Below, one piece after another: positions 24,592 through 32,136 of a stretch of 41,477 bases of DNA. The stretch's first letter is position 1, and each line of letters opens with the position of its first letter. Below the pieces are notes generated by a model. That model had not been told where the DNA came from. It saw nothing but the letters and a program-made list of their open reading frames with translations, and did not search any database. Made by a program: the position numbers and the translations under genes. This DNA is from Nocardia sp. BSTN01 (GTDB lineage: Bacteria; Actinomycetota; Actinomycetes; Mycobacteriales; Mycobacteriaceae), in contig NZ_JADKYP010000057.1 of assembly GCF_015354405.1 (NCBI RefSeq), positions 1 to 41,477 on the forward strand, read 5' to 3'.

Positions 24592-24624
24592 ACCTTTCTA
24601 ACAAAGACGAAGCGGTCTGTATAG
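24592..24624 (-). promoter_or_regulatory. Shared STAS upstream element, copy 2
   Basis: The second copy of the 33-bp block (29 of 33 identical to 18753-18785), ending 67 bases before the STAS start. On the minus strand it reads CAGACCGCTTCGTCT, then TTGTTAG. The four differences fall in the flanks and one inner base, leaving the core intact. Confidence 0.65.
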
Positions 24625-24637
24625 CCCGTCGCCTGCG

Positions 24638-24661
24638 GTTGCGGACCGCACGGCTGGGTAG
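24638..24661 (+). promoter_or_regulatory. Weak SigF-like promoter candidate
   Basis: GTTGCG, 12 bases, GGGTAG, 40 bases before the F420 enzyme ATG. The -10 fits; the -35 lacks the third T. Confidence 0.3.
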
Positions 24662-24701
24662 CCGGGAATGGACTGTCCCACGCACGTGAGGAGCCCCCAC
24701 A

Positions 24702-25670
24702 ATGCAGATCGGCTACAAACTGGCGTCGGAATCCTACGGACCGCGCGACCTGATCCGACAGGCGATTCACGCCGAGGCGGCCGGATTCGACTTCGTGGAA
24801 ATGAGCGATCACTATCACCCGTGGCTCGACAATCAGGGCCACTCCCCCTTCACCTGGACGGTCTTCGGCGCCATCGCCGAACGCACCGAGCGCATCCGGT
24901 TGGTCACCGGTGTCACCTGCCCCACCATCCGGTATCACCCGGCCATCGTGGCGCAGGCCGCCGCCACTGTGGCGCTGGTGTCGGATGGGCGTTTCGATCT
25001 CGGCGTCGGATCCGGTGAGCGGCTCAACGAACATGTGGTGGACCGGGAATTCCCGCCGATCGATATCCGCCAGCGCATGCTGCGCGAGGCCCTCGAGATC
25101 ATCCGGCTGCTGTGGCGCGGCGGATATCGCACGTATCGCGGTGAGTACCTGTCGATTTCGGATGCGCGAGTGTTCGATCTGCCCGAGCGGCTGCCCGATA
25201 TCATCGTCGCCGCAGGCGGACCGGATGCCGCCCGGCTCGCCGCCGAACTCGGCGACGGACTGTTCGCGACCGACCCCGAAGCGCAACTCGTGGACACCTA
25301 CCGCGGTGCCGGTGGTCGCGGCGGCGGCTACGCCGAAGTCGGAATGGCCTGGGCCGCCGACGAACAGACCGCGGCGCAGGCCGCACTGGAAACCTCACGC
25401 TGGGCGCTCACCGGATGGAAAGTAATGAGCGAGTTGCCGAATCCGGTGAATTTCGACGCCGCGACCTCCACCGTGCGCCGCGACGATATTCTCGGCCAAT
25501 TCGCCTGCGGTTCCGATCCGAAACGCTATCTGGAAGTGGCACAGCAATATGTGGACGCCGGATTCGACCATCTGGTGATGCAGAACGCCGGACCCGATCC
25601 GGAAGGATTCATCGACTTCTATCGCAGCGAACTCGACACTCCGATGCGCGAATTGACTCCGGCGAAGTGA
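24702..25670 (+). CDS. F420-dependent LLM-class oxidoreductase (G6PDH family)
   Basis: A 322-residue luciferase-like TIM-barrel enzyme of the F420-dependent glucose-6-phosphate dehydrogenase family. FVEMSDHYHPW carries the Asp36-His37 pair and Trp41 and GSGERLNE at 103-110 the Glu that act on F420 and substrate in Fgd. IVAAGGPDAARLAAELGDGLF is the phosphate-loop-like motif. Fgd itself is slightly longer and better conserved, so this may reduce F420 with another alcohol or hydroxymycolate-like substrate. ATG 24702 follows GTGAGGAG at good distance. Divergent from STAS copy 2. Confidence 0.85.
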   Translation: MQIGYKLASESYGPRDLIRQAIHAEAAGFDFVEMSDHYHPWLDNQGHSPFTWTVFGAIAERTERIRLVTGVTCPTIRYHPAIVAQAAATVALVSDGRFDLGVGSGERLNEHVVDREFPPIDIRQRMLREALEIIRLLWRGGYRTYRGEYLSISDARVFDLPERLPDIIVAAGGPDAARLAAELGDGLFATDPEAQLVDTYRGAGGRGGGYAEVGMAWAADEQTAAQAALETSRWALTGWKVMSELPNPVNFDAATSTVRRDDILGQFACGSDPKRYLEVAQQYVDAGFDHLVMQNAGPDPEGFIDFYRSELDTPMRELTPAK

Positions 25671-25706
25671 CTTTCGGCGGTCGATCGGACCGCCGGCCAG
25701 GAATAC

Positions 25707-25737
25707 GAGGGTCCGGCACACCGAGTGCCGGGCCCTC
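25707..25737. terminator. Bidirectional hairpin terminator
   Basis: Thirteen-base arms (25707-25719 and 25725-25737) with a single G-T pair, around a five-base loop, between the convergent F420 enzyme and RsbW-like genes. Confidence 0.78.
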
Positions 25738-25744
25738 GCCGGAC

Positions 25745-26191
25745 TCACGCGGTGATACCGTGCCGGCGCAATCGCCGGAATTCGACCGTCACCGGATATC
25801 CCGCCACCGCCGAATCGAAGGGTGCGGTGGTGGCCTCGAGCGAGTCGGTGATGGAGGTGAGCACATGCCACCCGAGCCCGTCCTGATGCAGCGCCTCGGG
25901 GGTGACCGCCACCGCCGTCACCGCGACCGACATCCGGTCGCCGTCGTAGCCGAAATCGCATTCGATCGACGATCCGGCAACGGCCCGTTCGATCAGTGCG
26001 GTGGCGATCTCGTCCAGCGCCACCCGAATGTCGGTCACCTCGTCGAGCGCGAATTCGGCCATCAATGCGACCGTTTCGGCCAGTGCGCGCAGCATGAGCA
26101 ACTGGCGCGCTTGTGCGAGTACTCGCACGCCGACGACCGAACCCGTGGGTGCCGGGTCCGCCGACGGCGAAATCCACTCGCTCAAGGACAC
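25745..26191 (-). CDS. RsbW-like anti-sigma factor kinase
   Basis: A 148-residue GHKL-type ATP-binding protein: ADTVAL-like helix (AETVALMAEFALDEVTDIRVALDEIATALI) where the N-box lies, and DGLGWHVLTSITDSLEA as the G-box. In full kinases the N-box holds E-x-x-x-N; here it is DEIATAL, with Thr for Asn, as in divergent actinobacterial SigF anti-sigma factors, so ATP use is uncertain. GTG 26191 follows GGAGAGG. No sigma gene follows, unlike the classic rsbW-sigF order. Its promoter (26271-26246) is SigF-type, implying feedback. Confidence 0.75.
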   Translation of the reverse strand: MSLSEWISPSADPAPTGSVVGVRVLAQARQLLMLRALAETVALMAEFALDEVTDIRVALDEIATALIERAVAGSSIECDFGYDGDRMSVAVTAVAVTPEALHQDGLGWHVLTSITDSLEATTAPFDSAVAGYPVTVEFRRLRRHGITA

Positions 26192-26245
26192 GTCCTCTCC
26201 TTCCGCCGCGCAGGCGCGTTTCGCGTTTATCGCTCGTCGTCGCCG

Positions 26246-26271
26246 ATACCCGGGCATCCGGGGAACCAAAC
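26246..26271 (-). promoter_or_regulatory. SigB/SigF-type promoter for the RsbW-like gene
   Basis: Minus-strand GTTTGG (26271-26266), 14 bases, then GGGTAT (26251-26246), a perfect -10 for this class, 54 bases before the GTG. The best match of the set. Confidence 0.78.
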
Positions 26272-26273
26272 GT

Positions 26274-26335
26274 CCTGCGGGTACCGGGTCGGCGGCAGTT
26301 CGCGATTGGCCACGACTTCCCCGGGTACCCGCAGG
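26274..26335. repeat. 12-bp inverted repeat in the mnhE upstream region
   Basis: CCTGCGGGTACC (26274-26285) and GGTACCCGCAGG (26324-26335) are perfect complements 38 bases apart. Located between the RsbW-like promoter and mnhE. Could be an operator pair or a leader hairpin for the antiporter operon. Confidence 0.55.
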
Positions 26336-26373
26336 TCGAGCGGGTATGTGCGGCCCCGAGGCAGGAGGTCTGG

Positions 26374-26862
26374 ATGCGGCGCGGCGGTGTCGTGGCGGAG
26401 GCGGCGGCCTGGTGGCTGATCTGTGTGCTGATCTGGCAGGCCACGGTGACCGTCGCCGCGTGGGAGGAGGTGATCGCCGCCGCGGTGCTGGCCCTACCGT
26501 GTGCGGTGGCCGCCTGTGCGGCGCGACGCGCGGTCGGCGGCAGGTGGCGCCCGCCCGCCGAGCTGCCGCGGTGGGTGGCCCGCACCGCGCTCGCGGTGGT
26601 GCGCGACAGTGCCGGAGCGCTCGCCCTGGTGGCGCGCGGCCGGCGGCCGGCCGGTCGACTCACCGAACTGCCCTTGCCCGCAAGCGGTTCGACAGCACAG
26701 CGCGACGGACGGGAAGCCGTCGCGACGATTCTGCTGTCGGCGACACCGGGTTCCCTGGTGGTCTACTCCGACCCCGAACACTCCCGGATCAGGCTGCACA
26801 CCCTGCCGCTGCCCGAGTCCGCGCTGCAGCGCGCGGTGCGCGACCCGGACCGGCGACGCTGA
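26374..26862 (+). CDS. mnhE: Mrp antiporter subunit E
   Basis: A 162-residue MnhE/MrpE-type subunit. Two hydrophobic helices (AAAWWLICVLIWQATVTV and VIAAAVLALPCAVAAC), then a cytosolic domain with VVRDSAGAL and the family signature LLSATPGSLVVYSDPE followed by LHTLPLPE. It stabilises the antiporter complex. ATG 26374 has AGGAGG nine bases before. It is first in a chain of seven overlapping genes and its stop overlaps the next start by one base. Confidence 0.86.
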   Translation: MRRGGVVAEAAAWWLICVLIWQATVTVAAWEEVIAAAVLALPCAVAACAARRAVGGRWRPPAELPRWVARTALAVVRDSAGALALVARGRRPAGRLTELPLPASGSTAQRDGREAVATILLSATPGSLVVYSDPEHSRIRLHTLPLPESALQRAVRDPDRRR

Positions 26863-27113
26863 TGTGGACCGTCGCCTCGATCGCACTGCTGGCGGGCGCC
26901 CTGCCGCCGGGGATCTGGTTGTCCGCGCGCGGTATCGCGGCCCACCGACTCGTCGGAATGCAGATGGTCGGGACGGTGACGGTGCTGGTACTGATCACGA
27001 TCAGCCTCGCCGCCCACCGTCCCGACTATCTGATCGTGGCGACGGTGCTGGCCTTGCTGGCGTTCGCCGGGACCTTGGTGTTCACCCGGCTGACCGGGGC
27101 GGGCGATGACTGA
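26862..27113 (+). CDS. mnhF: Mrp antiporter subunit F
   Basis: An 83-residue protein with three predicted helices, in the position and size of MnhF: WTVASIALLAGALPPGIWLSA, then RLVGMQMVGTVTVLVLITIS and YLIVATVLALLAFAGTLVFTRL. MnhF is a small membrane subunit needed for assembly. It starts on the base that ends the mnhE stop (TGATG) and overlaps mnhG by eight bases. Confidence 0.85.
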   Translation: MWTVASIALLAGALPPGIWLSARGIAAHRLVGMQMVGTVTVLVLITISLAAHRPDYLIVATVLALLAFAGTLVFTRLTGAGDD

Positions 27114-27405
27114 TCCCGCCCCGACCGCGGCCGCCGTCGTCCTCGGCGCGGCGGTCGTGGTGGCGGTGGCGGCGTCGTGGGCGGCGCTGCGACCGCGCGG
27201 AGTGTACGCGCGGCTGCACTATCCCGGCATGCTCACGTCGGTGACCGGGCCGCTGCTGACATTGGCGGTACTGCTGGACTACGGCCCGGGTCTCACCACC
27301 GCGATCGTCGCCCTCACCGCGGCACTGCTGTGGGTCACCGCACCGGTGTCGTCGGCGGCGATCGGCAAGTTGAATGTCGTTCTGGGCGAACGGAAACGGG
27401 AATGA
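27106..27405 (+). CDS. mnhG: Mrp antiporter subunit G
   Basis: A 99-residue three-helix subunit with the MnhG pattern GVYARLHYPGMLTSVTGPLL, TTAIVALTAALLWVTAPVSSAAIGKLN. It overlaps mnhF and the next ORF (ATGA), so translation is coupled all along. Conserved small membrane part of the complex. Confidence 0.86.
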   Translation: MTDPAPTAAAVVLGAAVVVAVAASWAALRPRGVYARLHYPGMLTSVTGPLLTLAVLLDYGPGLTTAIVALTAALLWVTAPVSSAAIGKLNVVLGERKRE

Positions 27406-27644
27406 ATGTACTGATCATCCTCACACTTCTCCTGGTGGCCGTCGCGGCCACCGTCGTGGTGTGGACCGAGAATCCGCAGCGCCAGGCGGTGACGCTGGGC
27501 GTCTACGGCGCGCTGCTGTCGCCGCTGTTCCTGGTGCTCGGCGCCCCCGATGTCGCGCTGTCGCAGATCGCGGTCGGCACCGCGGTGGTGCCGCTGATGG
27601 TGTTGCTGGCGGTGCGGTCGGTGCGCCGGCGGAGACGCTCGTGA
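27402..27644 (+). CDS. DUF4040/MbhD-type antiporter subunit
   Basis: An 80-residue two- to three-helix protein: TLLLVAVAATVVVWTENPQRQAVTLGVYGALL and LVLGAPDVALSQIAVGTAVVPLMVLLAV. GAPDVALTQ-like motif marks DUF4040, which in most Mrp systems is the C-terminal part of MnhA but is free-standing (MbhD) in hydrogenase-type complexes. Here it is a separate gene. Coupled to neighbours through ATGA and GTGA overlaps. Confidence 0.82.
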   Translation: MNVLIILTLLLVAVAATVVVWTENPQRQAVTLGVYGALLSPLFLVLGAPDVALSQIAVGTAVVPLMVLLAVRSVRRRRRS

Positions 27645-28390
27645 GCACCCGGACGCGCCTGCTGGTCTTCGCCGCCGGGGCCCTCGGACTCGGTGTCGCA
27701 CTGATCCTCGCGGTGCTGCGAATTCCCGCCTTCGGCAACGCCTTTCATCCCTATCGCGACGCCGCGGTGGCCGAGGCACTGCATCGCCGGAGCCCGAACG
27801 TGGTGTCCTCCGTCAACTTCGATCAACGCGGATTCGACACCCTCGGCGAGGAGGCCATTCTGGTGGCGGCGGTCGTCGGGGCGGCCACACTGCTGCGGCG
27901 CACCTCCCAGCCCCGGCCGCCGCGACCGGCGATCGCCTCGTCGTCGCGTCCACCACTGCTGGCCGCCACCCGCCTCGCCGGCTACATCCTGCTGCCGGTG
28001 ACGCTGCTGATCGGCGCCGACGTCGTCGTACACGGCCACCTCACCCCCGGCGGCGGCTTCCAGGGCGGCGTGGTGCTGGCCACCGGTCTGCATCTGTTGT
28101 ACGTGGCCGGCGACTATCGGGCACTGCGGCGGGTCCGGCCGCTGGTCTGGTACGAGACGGGAGAAGCCGTCGGTATGGGCGCGGTCCTCGCGCTGGGCGC
28201 GGCCGGGCTCGCGGCCGGCACCGGATTCCTGTCCAACTTCCTGCCGAAAGGCACAAGCGGGCACCTGTTCTCCGCGGGCACCGTCGCGCTGTTCAGCTGC
28301 GCGGTCGGGATCGCGGTGGGCAGCGGCGTCGTCGTACTGCTCGCCCAGTTCCTCGACGAGTATCTGGGCGCCGACGAAGGGGCGAGATGA
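27641..28390 (+). CDS. MbhE-MnhB fusion antiporter subunit
   Basis: A 249-residue membrane protein with two parts. Residues 1 to about 95 match MbhE/the MnhA C-terminal tail: FDQRGFDTLGEE at 60-71 is its hallmark. Residues about 105-249 match MnhB: TRLAGYILLPVTLLIGADVV and HGHLTPGGGFQGG (131-143). The fusion matches MbhE+MbhF, or MnhA tail + MnhB. GTG 27641 overlaps the previous stop (GTGA). Confidence 0.82.
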   Translation: MSTRTRLLVFAAGALGLGVALILAVLRIPAFGNAFHPYRDAAVAEALHRRSPNVVSSVNFDQRGFDTLGEEAILVAAVVGAATLLRRTSQPRPPRPAIASSSRPPLLAATRLAGYILLPVTLLIGADVVVHGHLTPGGGFQGGVVLATGLHLLYVAGDYRALRRVRPLVWYETGEAVGMGAVLALGAAGLAAGTGFLSNFLPKGTSGHLFSAGTVALFSCAVGIAVGSGVVVLLAQFLDEYLGADEGAR

Positions 28391-28734
28391 GCGTATTCCC
28401 GTATCTGGTCGCGGCGTGGATTCTGCTGATGGGATTGTTCGGCGTGATCCGCAGCCGCCATCTCGTCCACACCGTGGTGTGCGTGTCGGTGACCCAGTCG
28501 AGTACGTATGTGCTGCTGCTCGCCGTCGGATATCAGAAGAAGGCGAGCGCACCCATCTTCGGGCAGGCCAATCCGCCCGGTTCGCCGGTGGTGGACCCGG
28601 TGGTGCAGGCCATGGCGCTGACCGACATCGTGGTGTCGGCGACCGTGAGCGCGCTGCTGCTGGCCCTGGTGATCCAGGTGGCCAAACGGCACGGCACCGT
28701 GGTCCCCGATGAACTGCACGCTCTGCGCGGCTGA
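28387..28734 (+). CDS. mnhC: Mrp antiporter subunit C
   Basis: A 115-residue NuoK-like three-helix subunit: RHLVHTVVCVSVTQSSTYVLLLAVG and DPVVQAMALTDIVVSATVSALLLALVIQ, the latter being the MnhC/NuoK signature. Overlaps the previous stop (ATGA) and shares a base with the next start (TGATG). Helps carry protons across the membrane. Confidence 0.87.
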   Translation: MSVFPYLVAAWILLMGLFGVIRSRHLVHTVVCVSVTQSSTYVLLLAVGYQKKASAPIFGQANPPGSPVVDPVVQAMALTDIVVSATVSALLLALVIQVAKRHGTVVPDELHALRG

Positions 28735-30548
28735 TGGGCGGTTCCGCGAGCGCGCTGCCGCCGTTGATCGTCACGGTGCCGATCGCCGGCGCCTGTGTGC
28801 TGCTGCTTCTCGGACGGATCGCTCCCCGTCGCCTCATCGATACGCTCGCGCTGGTCACCGCCCTCGCCACCACGATCCTCGCCGCGTGGCTGCTCGCCGC
28901 GACAGGGTCGGGCGCGGTGGTGACCTGGGCCGGCGGCTGGCATCCCGGACCACGATTCGCGCTCGGCATCGTGCTGGTCGCCGACCGGCTCGGCGCGGCC
29001 ATGGTGCTGTTGATCGCCGTGCTCGCGACCACGGCCCTGCTGTTCGGCTGGCGCTATTTCGATACCGTGCGCGCGCACTATCCGGCGCTGCTGCTGCTGT
29101 TCACCGCGGGCATGGCGGGCTATGCCCTCACCGGCGACCTGTTCGACATGTTCGTCTTCTTCGAGCTGATGAGTGTGGCCGCCTACGCCCTGACCGGACT
29201 CGAGATCGAGGAACCCGAAGCCGTCCAGGGCGGCCTGAACTTCGCGGTCGTCAATTCGCTGGGCGCCTATCTGTGTCTGTTCGGCATCGGCCTGCTCTAC
29301 GCGCGGACCGGTCGGCTGGGTCTGCCGCAGTTGAGCCTCGCGCTGTCGCAGCGGGCGCCGGATGCGCTGGTACTCATCGCCTTCGGGCTGATCGCGACGG
29401 GCTGGCTGGTGAAAGCCGCGGCGGTGCCGTTCCATTTCTGGCTGGCCGACGCGCACGCGGTCGCTCCCACCCCGGTGTGCGTCCTGTTCTCGGGCGCGAT
29501 GGCGCCGCTGGGCATCTACGGTGTGGCGCGGGTCTATTGGGCGGTGTTCGACACCGTCCTACCGGCCGCGGGCGTACATCGGATGATGCTGGTGCTGGCC
29601 GTGTGCACCGCGCTGCTGGGCACCGTGATGTGTGTCCTGCAGCGCCATATCAAGCGACTGCTCGCCTATTCGACCATCGCGCACATCGGACTGTTCCTGC
29701 TCGGGCTGGCCGCACTGACTCCGGAAGGCGTGGCGGCCTCGGCGGTGTATCTGGCCGGGCACGCCGCGGTGAAGGGCGCGCTGTTCCTGATGGCGGGAAT
29801 TCTGTTGTCGCGCTATCGATCTCTCGACGAGGTGCGGTTGTACGGTCGCGCCCGGAGGCACCGGGTGGTCGGAGCGGCGTTCCTGCTGGGCGGACTCATG
29901 CTGAGCGGAATTCCGCTGTCGGGCACCGGTTTCGGCAAATCGCTGCTGGAGGAATCGGCACATTCGATACCGCTGACCGCGCTGGTGATCGTGGTGTCGG
30001 CCCTGACCGGCGCCGCGGTGCTGCGGGTGGGACTGCGCGTGTTCTTCGGCGTCGGCCGTCCACCCCGGCCGGCGTCGGAGGCGGACGAGACCACCGGCGC
30101 GCACGAGACTCCCGATGCCGACACCCCGCCCGGCCGCATTCCGGTGACGATGCTCGCGGCGGTGTTCGCACTGTTGAGTGCCGGTGTGCTGAGCGGACTT
30201 CCGGGACGGTTCGGCCGCGAGGTGGCCGCGGCGGCCGCGCAGTTCTGCGATCGGATCGGCTATCGAGACCGCGCGTTGTCGGGAGCCGTCCCGGTGCAAT
30301 CCGCCCCGGATCTGAGCTGGACGCTGCACGGAACGATCCTCGGCCTGGTATCGGCCGGCGCCGCGGTGGCCCTCGCGCTGTGCGGCATCCACCTTCGTAA
30401 TATGCTGGGCGACAACGATTCTCGCCCTGCCGCGGTGGTCGCGGTGCGGCACGGACTGCACCGGCTGCACAGCGGGCACCTCGGCGACTACGCGGCGTGG
30501 CTGGTCTTCGGCTGCGCGGCCGTCATCGGCCTGCTGTGGGTGGGTTGA
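28734..30548 (+). CDS. mnhD: Mrp antiporter subunit D (NuoN/L-like)
   Basis: A 604-residue proton-conducting transporter subunit with about 14 helices. The channel residues are present: Glu144 in the helix FVFFELMSVAAYALTG and Lys227 in GWLVKAAAVPFHFWLADAH, with RHIKRLLAYSTIAHIG later. An Arg/Glu-rich loop near 450 separates the last helices. It is the only large subunit here; MnhA's own channel domain is missing from this operon. The final gene of the operon; no strong terminator before the next gene, which is convergent. Confidence 0.87.
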   Translation: MGGSASALPPLIVTVPIAGACVLLLLGRIAPRRLIDTLALVTALATTILAAWLLAATGSGAVVTWAGGWHPGPRFALGIVLVADRLGAAMVLLIAVLATTALLFGWRYFDTVRAHYPALLLLFTAGMAGYALTGDLFDMFVFFELMSVAAYALTGLEIEEPEAVQGGLNFAVVNSLGAYLCLFGIGLLYARTGRLGLPQLSLALSQRAPDALVLIAFGLIATGWLVKAAAVPFHFWLADAHAVAPTPVCVLFSGAMAPLGIYGVARVYWAVFDTVLPAAGVHRMMLVLAVCTALLGTVMCVLQRHIKRLLAYSTIAHIGLFLLGLAALTPEGVAASAVYLAGHAAVKGALFLMAGILLSRYRSLDEVRLYGRARRHRVVGAAFLLGGLMLSGIPLSGTGFGKSLLEESAHSIPLTALVIVVSALTGAAVLRVGLRVFFGVGRPPRPASEADETTGAHETPDADTPPGRIPVTMLAAVFALLSAGVLSGLPGRFGREVAAAAAQFCDRIGYRDRALSGAVPVQSAPDLSWTLHGTILGLVSAGAAVALALCGIHLRNMLGDNDSRPAAVVAVRHGLHRLHSGHLGDYAAWLVFGCAAVIGLLWVG

Positions 30549-30578
30549 GGTGGCCGGCCCCCTCTTTCCCGGCTGTGC

Positions 30579-31937
30579 CTACTCCCCCGGCGCCTCGAGC
30601 CGGCCCAGCACGTGCCGCAGGGCCGGTTCGAGACGGTCGGTGCGGAAATGATGGCCGGCGGCCAGCAGCCGGGTCGGCTCCACTCGCTGACTCGCCGCTG
30701 CCAGCTCCCGCGCGCCCTGCCCGCCCAGCAGCAGCGCCGGACCGGCCTGCGGCACCGGCAGGATCGCGGGCCGTCGGACGACGCGGGCCAGCGTGCGAGT
30801 GTATTCGGCATTGCGGACCGGATGCGGCGCCACCGCGTTCACCGGACCCGACAGGGCGGTATCCCACAGCGCGCGGTGGTAGATGTCGATCATGTCGTCG
30901 ATGCCGATCCACGACATCCACTGCCGCCCACCGGCGATCGGTCCGCCCACTCCGGCACCGAACAACGGCCGCAGCATGCGCAGCAGCCCACCGGCCGGCG
31001 ACTGCACCAGACCGGTTCGCACCCGCACCACCCGCACCCCGGCGTCGCGGGCGGGCCGATCGGCGTCCTCCCACGCCGAGACCACCTCGGCCAGAAATCC
31101 GTCACCGGCCGGACTGTCCTCGGTGAGCGGGCGATCGCCGAGGTCGTAGCCGTAGTAGCCGATCGCCGACGCCGCGACGAAGGCCGGCAATCCGGTCCGC
31201 GCGGCCAGTTCGGCGAGCGCGCGGGTCGGTTCCACGCGACTGTCGCGCACGCGGCGTTTGTGCTCGTCGGTGAACCGGCCCGCGATCGGCGCCCCGGCCA
31301 GATGGATCAGCGCGTCCACCCCGTCCAGCAGATCGGCGGCGGGCGCGGACGGATCCCACTGCCGCTCGTCGGGTTCGCGGGCGGGCCCGCGCACCAGCCG
31401 GATCACGCGGTGCCCGCCGGTCCGCAGGAACGCGGTCAGTGCCGTCCCGACCAGTCCGGAGGCGCCGGTGATCGCGATGGTCGACGACCGCAGGCCGTTC
31501 TCGGCGGCACGGGCGTGGGCTGCCAGATCACCGGCGAGCTGCCGGTGCCGGTATTCGAACATGGGCCGCAGCAGCGCGGCGGGCACGGGCGTGTCCACCT
31601 CGTCGATGATGCGGGTGCGGCCTGCGTCGACGGCTTCGAAGCCGTGGGTGTGGCGCCACTGCACCACATGTGCGAAGGCCGAGGCGGGGCCCTCGGCGAC
31701 GAGTTCGTCGGCGAAAAGGTGCGGCGGGTCGTAGGCGACCGGATCGTGCCGGGCCACCCAGCGCAGGTGGCCGGGCAGTGCCAGTTCGGCGCGCCCGTCC
31801 TTCAGCGATCCCGCTTCGCGGACCACCCGTACCGGTTGCCACGGCGGCGCCAGCCTGGTCAGCGCACCGGGCCGGGTGAACCATTCGAAGACGTCGGCCT
31901 GGGGAAAGTCGACGACATTCGTCGATTCGAAACCCAT
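30579..31937 (-). CDS. SRPBCC-TIGR01777 SDR fusion protein
   Basis: A 452-residue fusion. Residues 1 to about 145 form a START/SRPBCC-type domain (FPQADVFEWFTRPGALTRLAPPW is its usual opening). Residues about 152-452 are a TIGR01777/YfcH-type NAD(P) SDR with GASGLVG at 158-164, YYGYDLGDRPLTE and the closing RPAILPVPQAGPALLLGGQGARE. The fusion is common in actinobacteria. The function is unknown; a lipid-binding domain next to a reductase suggests a hydrophobic substrate. ATG 31937 has an unclear ribosome site. About 200 bases before the next gene hold nothing clear. Confidence 0.85.
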   Translation of the reverse strand: MGFESTNVVDFPQADVFEWFTRPGALTRLAPPWQPVRVVREAGSLKDGRAELALPGHLRWVARHDPVAYDPPHLFADELVAEGPASAFAHVVQWRHTHGFEAVDAGRTRIIDEVDTPVPAALLRPMFEYRHRQLAGDLAAHARAAENGLRSSTIAITGASGLVGTALTAFLRTGGHRVIRLVRGPAREPDERQWDPSAPAADLLDGVDALIHLAGAPIAGRFTDEHKRRVRDSRVEPTRALAELAARTGLPAFVAASAIGYYGYDLGDRPLTEDSPAGDGFLAEVVSAWEDADRPARDAGVRVVRVRTGLVQSPAGGLLRMLRPLFGAGVGGPIAGGRQWMSWIGIDDMIDIYHRALWDTALSGPVNAVAPHPVRNAEYTRTLARVVRRPAILPVPQAGPALLLGGQGARELAAASQRVEPTRLLAAGHHFRTDRLEPALRHVLGRLEAPGE

Positions 31938-32136
31938 GAGGCGGCAGTACCCGCGCCGCGCCGGGCCGAAACGATCGCCCGCCGAGGCGCGCCGGGCGTG
32001 CCGGCGCCCGAACTCCGGCGGGTCATCGCAGTGGGAGGACCGCCGCCGGGCATCACCGCGCCGAGGCCGTGAGCGCCGCCACGACATCCGCGTGCCGCTG
32101 GGCGAGGAGTCCCGCGAGTGGGCGATCTCGCATTCC

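Noticed and set aside
28734-30548. NADH dehydrogenase (Nuo) cluster
   Set aside because: NuoN/L- and NuoK-like subunits occur, but with MnhE, F, G and B partners and no NADH-, FMN- or iron-sulfur-binding subunit, so this is an Mrp-type antiporter.
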